Source: CALZIK01 sp046756565
GTDB lineage: Bacteria; Acidobacteriota; Thermoanaerobaculia; Multivoradales; JAHEKO01
Direction: 5' to 3'
Assembly (NCBI GenBank): GCA_046756565.1
Contig: JBHHWO010000003.1
Location: forward strand, 1-64,000
DNA: 64,000 nt
The position numbers and the translations under genes were made by a program. Position 1 is the first letter of the stretch, and each line of letters opens with the position of its first letter. Positions 51,729-58,889 of this stretch are shown here, piece by piece. The notes beneath the pieces are model-generated. The model saw nothing but the letters and a program-made list of their open reading frames with translations. It ran no database searches and had not been told where the DNA came from.

Positions 51729-53954
51729 TTACAGGATCTCGACTTCGACCGGGCCTTTGAGCCGCATCATGCAGGCCAGTCGGCACGGGCCGGCTTCGAG
51801 CTCACAGATCTCCTCCAGCGTCTCACGCTCCTGATCCGAAAGCTCGTCCACGTTTTCGGCGCCCGACAACACGCGCACGGGGTCGCTGCCGCAGATTCCG
51901 GAATGACACTCCGCGGTGATCTGCACGCCCGCGGCTTCGGCCGCCTCGCAGACGTTGGACCCGGCGGCAACCGGCACCGACTCGCCGGTACCCTTGAAGG
52001 TAGCGGTCGGGCCCTCGGCCGCGGCGCTCCCGTCCGCTTCCCGGGCAGCGCCAACGGCCGGCGGTGACTCGGCAAGGCCCTCGTCCAGAACCTCCTCGGC
52101 GCCCCGGCTGAACAGGAAGGACTGCTGTCCCATGCGGATCCGGTCTCCGTGCTCCAGGAGGCGCGCGGCGCGGACTTTCAAATAGGTGCCGTTGACGCTT
52201 TTGAGGTCCTTGATCAGGATCGCTCCGCCCTCGGCGGACACCGCGAGATGGCGCCGCGAGAGCGTCGTGTCCTCGGCGTCGAGGATCCCCCCGGGCGCCT
52301 CGCGTCCGAAGATCATCGGCTTGTCTCCGAGCTCGTAGCGTCCCTCCTCGGCGCCCGCTGCGTCGTAGTGAATCACCGCCATTTCGCCGCCATCGATCGA
52401 GAACAGCAGGAACTGGCGGCCGACACGCACCAAGTCCCGGTCTCCGACCTCGATCTTCTTGGCAGCTTGCGCGCGCAGGAAAACGCCCGTGGCTCCACCG
52501 TCGTCGCGCACGAAATAGCCTTCCTCGCTGTGCGCCACCGATCCGTGGACATTCGACAGTGTCGAGTCGTCGGCAAACGCCAGATCACAGCCGGAGCGCC
52601 CGATGGTCACGACTCCTTTGACGGGCAGCGGATACTCGTCCTCCTGGACACCCGTGGGAAGCACGCGAATCAAGAGGGGCCCAGCGGAGACCTCTTCGCG
52701 GCCGGGCTCCAGGCTCTCCTCGGGCGGGCCGCTAGGCTCCGCCGACCCGGCCGGCGTCCCGGCGACGGCGGATTCGGAGACCTCGAGCTCCGCCTCCTGG
52801 ATCTCGACGTCGATCTGCTCTTTGCCGTCGATCCGCTGCCGGATCACCTGGGCCACTCGCACGCCGTCACGCAGGGCCGACTTGATGTTGCCGCGATGCT
52901 TGACCTCCTTGAAGCCGGCAGGGTCGGCGTCGAAATCCTCGGTCTCGAAGTAGGCCTGGCTCAGCAGATCTCCCACCAGGTACAAGTTGTTCTGGCAGGT
53001 CTCGAGGCACCGATTGACCACCATGCGCTTCCTGTTCTTGGGCCCGCCGTTGACCATGTGAACCCCGAACGAGTTGAGGAGGGCTTCCGGAATGTCCTCG
53101 CCGATGCAGGCGATGACCTGCGGCTTGGGAAACTCCAGCAGAGTGAGCTCGCCGGGCCGTCCGTCCATCCGGCGCCGGTCGGTGCGAATCGCCAGGTACT
53201 CCTCTCGGTCGTCGCCGGTCAAGACGGCCACCGGCTCGCTGCGCCGGTAGTAGCGGATGTTGCCGTTGCCGACATAGGCGGCGAAAAACGCATCCGCCAG
53301 GGCCTTGGAGATCCTCGGCATCTTGTCGCCGCGGTAGGACCAGTAGACCGAAGTGCGGTCTCGGGCCTCGCTCTTGGCCTCGGAAATGGCGATCACCGCC
53401 TCGGCGGCCGAGGTTCCACCTCCGATAACGCAGGCGGGCTGCCCGACGAATCGCTCGGCCTCGGAAAGCTTGTAGGCGATGCCGTCGGTATTGCCGGGGA
53501 TATCGAAGCGACGCGGTACGCCGCGGCCCAGAGCCAGGACCACATGACGGGCTTCGTAATGCTCGCTTTGGCGTGTCCGGTGGTTCCACAGTGTCGCGCG
53601 ATAGCCGCCGTTTTCGAGTAGCTCGAGCTCCGAGAGCTCGGCGCCCACCCGGACCGGAACCTCGTGCTCTCGATAGAGCTCTTTCCATTGCTCGCACATG
53701 TCGTCTTTGTCGATCGGATCAAAATGGAGACAGGAGACCAGGTTCCCTCCCACCGGGAAGCACATCTGATCGCCGCCACCGAAGCTCGGCAGGATCAGCT
53801 TGTCCTTGGCGTAGTCGCGAATGCGCTTCATCAGGTCGTCGTAGTCGACCACCAGAACGCCGATGCCGAGCTCGACCGCGCGGAAGGCCGTGGCCGTACC
53901 GGCCGGGCCACCGCCGGCGATGAGAACGTCCACCGTTTTCGAAGACCCAGCCAT
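51729..53954 (-). CDS. flavoprotein-FHA-FHA-ferredoxin fusion protein
   Basis: The 741-residue multidomain protein starts with a thioredoxin-reductase-like FAD/NAD(P) oxidoreductase (1-375; FAD loop AGGGPAG at 13-19, second nucleotide loop IGGGTSAAEA near 177-186, LVGDLLSQAY). Two FHA domains follow (about 427-519 and 529-616; the second has canonical FGRE, SRRH, NGTY). A 2Fe-2S ferredoxin-like domain ends it (651-741; ECHSGICGSDP, with C683, C688 and Asp at 691, then C717, C724, C728). A strong GAGGAAGG precedes ATG 53954. It may pass electrons between NAD(P)H and the cytochrome complex encoded upstream, with FHA domains docking to phosphothreonine. Confidence 0.85.
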   Translation of the reverse strand: MAGSSKTVDVLIAGGGPAGTATAFRAVELGIGVLVVDYDDLMKRIRDYAKDKLILPSFGGGDQMCFPVGGNLVSCLHFDPIDKDDMCEQWKELYREHEVPVRVGAELSELELLENGGYRATLWNHRTRQSEHYEARHVVLALGRGVPRRFDIPGNTDGIAYKLSEAERFVGQPACVIGGGTSAAEAVIAISEAKSEARDRTSVYWSYRGDKMPRISKALADAFFAAYVGNGNIRYYRRSEPVAVLTGDDREEYLAIRTDRRRMDGRPGELTLLEFPKPQVIACIGEDIPEALLNSFGVHMVNGGPKNRKRMVVNRCLETCQNNLYLVGDLLSQAYFETEDFDADPAGFKEVKHRGNIKSALRDGVRVAQVIRQRIDGKEQIDVEIQEAELEVSESAVAGTPAGSAEPSGPPEESLEPGREEVSAGPLLIRVLPTGVQEDEYPLPVKGVVTIGRSGCDLAFADDSTLSNVHGSVAHSEEGYFVRDDGGATGVFLRAQAAKKIEVGDRDLVRVGRQFLLFSIDGGEMAVIHYDAAGAEEGRYELGDKPMIFGREAPGGILDAEDTTLSRRHLAVSAEGGAILIKDLKSVNGTYLKVRAARLLEHGDRIRMGQQSFLFSRGAEEVLDEGLAESPPAVGAAREADGSAAAEGPTATFKGTGESVPVAAGSNVCEAAEAAGVQITAECHSGICGSDPVRVLSGAENVDELSDQERETLEEICELEAGPCRLACMMRLKGPVEVEIL

Positions 53955-53958
53955 CTCT

Positions 53959-54813
53959 TCAACCTTCCTCGACCAAACGTCCCTCGAGGCGGCCGAAGAC
54001 GACCCGCTCTCCGACCGGAAGCTCGACTTCACCCTCCGTCTGGGCGCCCGCCACGAACGTGTGGTTGCGGCTGCCTTCGTCGCGCACCAGCACCTTGTCG
54101 CCCGTCACGGTCACTACCGCGTGACGGCGAGAGACGTCCGGGACGTTCAGGCGCACTCGGGCGTCCTTGGTGCGACCGACGAGGTTTTCGCCCTCGTCGA
54201 GCTGGAAGCGCTGGACTCGGCCCGCCATCTGGAGCTCCAGAAACAGGCGGCGGCCGGGCGCACCCGGCTGCGCAGGCCTGCTTGCGCTCGCGCTCGCCTC
54301 GGCCAGGATCTCGGGAATCGGCACGACGACCTTCTCGACACGAGTACCGCCGTCGTCCGCCAGCTCCTTGGACGCGGCCGGCTTCTTTTCTGCCAGCTCG
54401 TCCTCGGACCGCTTCTCCTCGGCTCCGTCGTCGCGCAGGGCCGCCGGCAGAATTGGGATCTCGCCGTCCGTTTGCGTCTTGTCGACGGGAGGGATATCGA
54501 TGGTGTCGAACTCACCGCCTTCGGTATCGAGAGCCTGAAAGATAAACCTCTCGCTACCGCCGAAGCAGACCATGCTGAGCGGACCGATCGGCTCCGGCCG
54601 CTCGAGGCGCACGCCGTCCACTTCGGTGCCGTTCAGGCTTCCGAGGTCCTCGATCAGATACCTCTCGCTGTCGGTATCGAACGCAATCCGGGCGTGCTCG
54701 GTCGACACCACCGAAGCCTGGATGCACACCGTGCTCTCGGCCGAGCGCCCGATCGTGGCCTCGGCGCCGATCTCGAACTCACCGTGCTCGCGTGATATCA
54801 GTTTTGCCTTCAT
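53959..54813 (-). CDS. protein with two FHA domains
   Basis: The 284-residue protein has FHA domains at both ends: about 1-92 (TIGRSAEST, STEHARI, GSLNGTEVDG) and about 190-284 (LVGRTKDARV, VSRRHAVV, GSRNHTF). They are joined by an acidic/Lys-rich linker. FHA domains bind phosphothreonine peptides. No catalytic domain or membrane segment. Its ATG overlaps the decahaem cytochrome stop (ATGA) and it ends 4 nt before the flavoprotein fusion, so all three are likely co-translated. The neighbouring kinase is a candidate source of its ligands. Confidence 0.88.
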   Translation of the reverse strand: MKAKLISREHGEFEIGAEATIGRSAESTVCIQASVVSTEHARIAFDTDSERYLIEDLGSLNGTEVDGVRLERPEPIGPLSMVCFGGSERFIFQALDTEGGEFDTIDIPPVDKTQTDGEIPILPAALRDDGAEEKRSEDELAEKKPAASKELADDGGTRVEKVVVPIPEILAEASASASRPAQPGAPGRRLFLELQMAGRVQRFQLDEGENLVGRTKDARVRLNVPDVSRRHAVVTVTGDKVLVRDEGSRNHTFVAGAQTEGEVELPVGERVVFGRLEGRLVEEG

Positions 54814-56390
54814 GGTGCTTCGTCCAAGTACAAGAGTAGCTCCGACCGGCGACTCTTGTTGGGGTGGAACAGGTGGCACGTGACACAGCGATCCGACGCC
54901 AGGCGAGCGGCATGGCACCGCCGGCAGGAGTCGATCGCCGGCAGGTTCTGGATCGACGCGTTATCGAGGCTCGTATCCGGAGGGTCTTCGGCTTCGAGCT
55001 CGTCTTCGATCGGGATGCGGTCGTGGCAATCCAGGCAGCGCGCCTGCAGGATGTGCGCGCGATGATCGAACTCCGCCCGCCGCAGGGCTCGCTGGTCCTT
55101 CTGGACACGGCCGATGGTGGCGTCCTCGACCCGGTGACACTGCCTGCAGGGCGTCGTCAGCTCTTCGACCAGAAGCTCGATCGAGACCACCTCGTCTTCC
55201 GAGAGGTCGGTGCTCTTATCGCCCAGGGCCAGCTCGAAGACCGTCTCGTCGAGCGCCGCGAACGGCTCTTCCACCTCGCGCGCGAGCTTTCCGAGGAGAT
55301 CCTCGATCGCGGCCAGCTCGGCCTGAATCTCTTGCTCCGGCCGGCCCCGCAACCCGATCGCCTGCTCCTCGAGGGCGCCGATGGCCTCTCTATAGAGCGC
55401 TCGCAACTCATGGGGCTCGGTGTTCGGCGAGGTCTCGAGGAGATCGGCCAAACCCGCGCTCGGATAGAGCATCTGGCGCAGCATGCGCAGGTTCTCCAGA
55501 ATCCACGGATCTCGGTGGTGGACCGGCCCCTTCACGACCAGGGAACCGCGGCGGCGATACTCGTTGGGGTCGGTGAAATACGCCCAGCGGATGCCCGCGC
55601 CCTGGTCGGCGATGATCTGCTCGAGTGTAGCCACGCCTGGTGCTCCAGCGCCGGTGCGGATCGGTAGCCCCGGAGTCGAGACCGTCGACGTCAGGTGGCA
55701 GGAGTCGCAGTGCCGATCGAAGTCGATCAGCTCGAAGCTCCGGCCATCCGGTTTGGCGTTATGGCAGTAAAGGCAGGATCTTTCGACGTCGGTGAGCTTC
55801 TGGCGCTTCATCACTTCGCGTACGTGGTGAACGTGGGCAAATGACAGGCTCTCGTTATCTGCGATCTGCTCGGCGACGAAGTCGAACTCGGGGTGCTCGC
55901 TCGTGAAGGAATCGAAATGGCATCGCTCGCAGCGCTGGTCGGCGACACGAGTGATCGAGGCATCCCGGCCCTCGTGCTCGAGGTGACAGGTGAAGCACGG
56001 CACCTCGTGCTCTCCCGGCACCAGGCGGCGGAAATCGTCGGACCGGAAGATGTAGTGAGCAGCGAAGTTGTACACACCCAGCTCATCCCCGAATTTTTCG
56101 TGACAGCTCGAACAGAGCTCGTCACTCGCCTGTCGCGCTTCCGGATCGTGGCAGCTCGCGCACTCACTCTCGAAGGCGGCGTGATTGGACGACAGTGGAC
56201 CATTTGAAGACAAGGAGCCACGGCCCATGAACTCGTCGACCGCTATGACGCCGAGTACCAACCCGATCAGAGCCGCTCCCAGGAGCAGCATCTTGTTGCG
56301 CGCCGGTCGCGGCGGGTACGCATTGGCGACGGGAAGCTCGCTTTCGCCGAAGCTCCCTTTCTGGCCGGTCCACTTGTCCTTGGGGCTCAT
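54810..56390 (-). CDS. membrane-anchored decahaem cytochrome c (c3-like)
   Basis: The 526-residue protein has one N-terminal membrane helix (about 33-54, MLLLGAALIGLVLGVIAVDE) and ten CxxCH haem sites: six in the first half (CASCH, CSSCH, CFTCH, CERCH, CLYCH, CDSCH) and four near the C-terminus (CRQCH, CLDCH, CRRCH, CVTCH). A helical, charged segment without haems separates them. The layout is that of a periplasmic NapC/c3-type electron wire. ATG 56390 has a GGAG site; the open frame upstream to 56558 overlaps the cytochrome b gene. Confidence 0.9.
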   Translation of the reverse strand: MSPKDKWTGQKGSFGESELPVANAYPPRPARNKMLLLGAALIGLVLGVIAVDEFMGRGSLSSNGPLSSNHAAFESECASCHDPEARQASDELCSSCHEKFGDELGVYNFAAHYIFRSDDFRRLVPGEHEVPCFTCHLEHEGRDASITRVADQRCERCHFDSFTSEHPEFDFVAEQIADNESLSFAHVHHVREVMKRQKLTDVERSCLYCHNAKPDGRSFELIDFDRHCDSCHLTSTVSTPGLPIRTGAGAPGVATLEQIIADQGAGIRWAYFTDPNEYRRRGSLVVKGPVHHRDPWILENLRMLRQMLYPSAGLADLLETSPNTEPHELRALYREAIGALEEQAIGLRGRPEQEIQAELAAIEDLLGKLAREVEEPFAALDETVFELALGDKSTDLSEDEVVSIELLVEELTTPCRQCHRVEDATIGRVQKDQRALRRAEFDHRAHILQARCLDCHDRIPIEDELEAEDPPDTSLDNASIQNLPAIDSCRRCHAARLASDRCVTCHLFHPNKSRRSELLLYLDEAP

Positions 56391-56403
56391 GAGCTCAGCT
56401 CCG

Positions 56404-57246
56404 CTAGTAGCGGAGCACCCCCCAAAGATGGAGCCCGAGAAAGACGAGCAGCAGAAGCGACGTCGGAACGTGCAGCCAGAGCCAGGCACGCAGGGCCTGT
56501 TGCAGTGTGTAGTGCGCGTCGATCTCGAACTTGGCCCGGTAGAGCTCTTCCAGCTCATCGAGCTTTTCGGCCTCTTCCTCGGGCAGCTTCTCGCGCAGAT
56601 AGCGGACCGATCGGAGTCTCTCCCGGATACCGCCGGTGATGTCGAAGAAATAGACCCACCGACGGTTCGGCGCTTGGAGCTTCGTCGCCATCGCGCTGTC
56701 GTGCAGATCCCGGATCTCGGTGGCGCTCGAGGCGGCCAGCTCTGCGGCCCGGGCGCGAATGTCGTCTACGAGCTCCGGAATCCTCTCGTAGAGCACCTCG
56801 GTCGACAGACCCGAGGTCATCAGGCGTGGGATCCAGCGCTGCATCCCTCGCCCCGCGAGACCGCCGATCACCGTCCAGATGCTCAAGCCGAGCAGCCAGA
56901 TGGTCACCCATCCCTCGGGCATTCCGAAACCACTGTGAACAAGAACCAGGAGCAGGAAGAGCGCGCCCCCATACACGTGGAGCACGAGCCAGAGGCGCGA
57001 CCGGCCGAGGCCGAGGCGGCTGAAGAACGACATCGCCCGCTTGCGGGCGCTGAGCGCGGTGACCAAGAGCAGCAGCGCCGCGGCGGACCAGCCGAAGATG
57101 AGGCTGAGGGTTCCGCCCGGCGCCGCGTCCCACCAGATCGTTCCGGCGGCATACGCCGACACGACCGCCAGGCACAGGAGCACAAAGCCCCAGACGCCAC
57201 CGAGTGGAGCTCCCGGCACCGAGAGACCGCTACCCGGTTCGGCCAT
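56404..57246 (-). CDS. dihaem cytochrome b-like integral membrane protein
   Basis: The 280-residue protein has five predicted membrane helices. Two carry histidine pairs at identical spacing, H90/H104 in helix 3 (LHVYGGALFLLLVLVHSG) and H259/H273 in helix 5 (LHVPTSLLLLVFLGLHLWG). That is the bis-histidine pattern for two stacked b haems, as in cytochrome b subunits of quinol complexes. About 115 residues between helices 4 and 5 are hydrophilic. The ATG overlaps the upstream Fe-S gene stop (TGATG). Probable role: quinone-linked membrane anchor. Confidence 0.8.
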   Translation of the reverse strand: MAEPGSGLSVPGAPLGGVWGFVLLCLAVVSAYAAGTIWWDAAPGGTLSLIFGWSAAALLLLVTALSARKRAMSFFSRLGLGRSRLWLVLHVYGGALFLLLVLVHSGFGMPEGWVTIWLLGLSIWTVIGGLAGRGMQRWIPRLMTSGLSTEVLYERIPELVDDIRARAAELAASSATEIRDLHDSAMATKLQAPNRRWVYFFDITGGIRERLRSVRYLREKLPEEEAEKLDELEELYRAKFEIDAHYTLQQALRAWLWLHVPTSLLLLVFLGLHLWGVLRY

Positions 57247-58889
57247 CAGGCATCCCCCGTCAAGAGCAATTGAAACTCGTCCAGCGAGCCGATCCGAAAC
57301 GCGCAGCCCTGCGGGCAGTTGCTGACGCAGGCCGGTCCGTGCCCCGTGTCCTCGCACAGGTCGCACTTCGAGGCGACCGCCCGGTTCCGTCCCCGCAGGC
57401 CGGTCGGAACCATGTCGTCGGGCCACACGGTGGCGGTCTCGTGCATCACGATGGCGTCGTAGGGGCAGTTGTTGGCGCAATTCGAGCATCCGATGCATAC
57501 ATCCTCGTCGACCGCCACGACTTCGCCGACACCGGCGCGGTGAATCGCACCTGTCGGGCAGCCCACCAGGCATACCGGATCGCGACAGTGGTAGCAGGAT
57601 TTGGCGACCAGCAGATTGCCGTACTTGTTGCCCTCGCGCACGAAGCGCGGCCTGCCGCCGTGTGTGTCCGCGCAGGCCCGCACGCAGTCGTCGCAACGGG
57701 TGCAGGTGTTGAGGTCGATCGCCAGGATGCTGTTGCCCTGGACAAGGCCGCTGCGCAGCGCCACTTCGGTGAATTCGGCAAAGCCCACATTGCGGCGCGA
57801 GAAACCCGCTTCGCGAATTCGATCGGTGGCGCTCTGCCAGAGCTGGTCCTCGATCTCCGGCTGGCTCTGAATCAGCTGCTCGACCACCGTCCGGGGGATC
57901 TTGATCAGCTCCGCATACTCCACTGACAGTGCAGTCGACTGCCATTCGTCCAGGGCCTCGACCACGAACTCGACTTCGCCCAGGGTCATTCCCTTCGACA
58001 GATAGGAGACCGCGATCTCGCCGTCGGCGTAGCCCTGCATGAGCTTGACGAAGCCCGAGCGAACGAGATAAAGGCAGTCGGCGGCCTCCCCGGCCTTGAC
58101 GATCTCCTCCTCCGGCTCGCACGACACCAGCTCGACATTCTCCTTGAGCGCGTCGACAAAGACGTCGGTGCAGCCCTGGAAGAGCGGCGTGTTCTTGAGC
58201 TGAACCGCCAGCGAGCGCTCCCGGTACAGCTCGTCGAGCTCGGCCTTGAGCGCCTTCGACTTGCGCTTCATCAGCCGGAGCGCCGCCACCTTGATCTGGA
58301 CCAGGCGGCACTCGCCGGCGGTCCTGGCGGTCACCGACTGCGGCCAGCCGCTCATCGAGCCGATCTCACCGATCAGCTCACCCTTGCCCAGGCGCGCCGC
58401 TGCGCCCTCAGGCAGATCGAAGTCCATGGTGGCGAGCAGCGTGATCCGGCTCGGATCGACCCGAGTCGCCCTGCGCATCAGGACAGTGCCGCCGGCCACG
58501 GTGTCGGTCGGCGATTCGGCCGGCGAAGCTCCGATCACCGTGCGTGAAAGATCGAAGATCGGCCGGGCTCCAGTGGCTTCCGGCCCGACGCCCTGAACGA
58601 AGACTTCGACTTCGCCCTCGAGAACGTAAAACGCCAGATCGATGTAGGTCCCCTCTTCGAAGAGAACCGAGCCGTTCGCCCAGCGCGCGATCGAGATATC
58701 GGGGCTGATCTTCTCGAGGAACCTGTCGTCGAAATCCGAGAACAGCTCAATCGCCTTGAGCTCCTCGACCGACGGCTTGTCCGAGATCTCTGCCAGGCCG
58801 CTCTCGTCGTCGTACGAGGACCAGCGATCCCGGTACTGCTCCAACCGGCGAAACTCGGTCTTGCCCGGCCCGAGGACCTCGTCGCTCAT
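57246..58889 (-). CDS. cyclic-nucleotide-binding domains fused to a DmsB-type Fe-S protein
   Basis: The 547-residue protein has two CNB domains (about 45-215 and 232-345) and a C-terminal ferredoxin part (about 385-547) with sixteen cysteines in four clusters (C396/399/402/406; C432/435/440/444; C465/468/471/475; C509/512/521/525), as in DMSO-reductase B subunits. CNB1 keeps a phosphate-binding-like cassette (GEIGSM ... TARTAG), but with an insertion of about 60 residues; CNB2 lacks the arginine (QSTALS). No signal peptide, so the clusters are cytoplasmic and would pass electrons to the cytochrome b. Confidence 0.88.
   Translation of the reverse strand: MSDEVLGPGKTEFRRLEQYRDRWSSYDDESGLAEISDKPSVEELKAIELFSDFDDRFLEKISPDISIARWANGSVLFEEGTYIDLAFYVLEGEVEVFVQGVGPEATGARPIFDLSRTVIGASPAESPTDTVAGGTVLMRRATRVDPSRITLLATMDFDLPEGAAARLGKGELIGEIGSMSGWPQSVTARTAGECRLVQIKVAALRLMKRKSKALKAELDELYRERSLAVQLKNTPLFQGCTDVFVDALKENVELVSCEPEEEIVKAGEAADCLYLVRSGFVKLMQGYADGEIAVSYLSKGMTLGEVEFVVEALDEWQSTALSVEYAELIKIPRTVVEQLIQSQPEIEDQLWQSATDRIREAGFSRRNVGFAEFTEVALRSGLVQGNSILAIDLNTCTRCDDCVRACADTHGGRPRFVREGNKYGNLLVAKSCYHCRDPVCLVGCPTGAIHRAGVGEVVAVDEDVCIGCSNCANNCPYDAIVMHETATVWPDDMVPTGLRGRNRAVASKCDLCEDTGHGPACVSNCPQGCAFRIGSLDEFQLLLTGDA

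Noticed and set aside
56391..56558. N-terminal extension of the decahaem cytochrome
   Set aside because: Overlaps the cytochrome b gene and gives Cys/Ser/Arg-rich sequence; the ATG at 56390 has a ribosome site and precedes the membrane helix.
57247..58311. Upstream part of the frame containing the cytochrome b gene
   Set aside because: It lies over the CNB/Fe-S gene in another frame and is Arg/Gly-rich shadow; the ATG at 57246 overlaps the upstream stop as expected.
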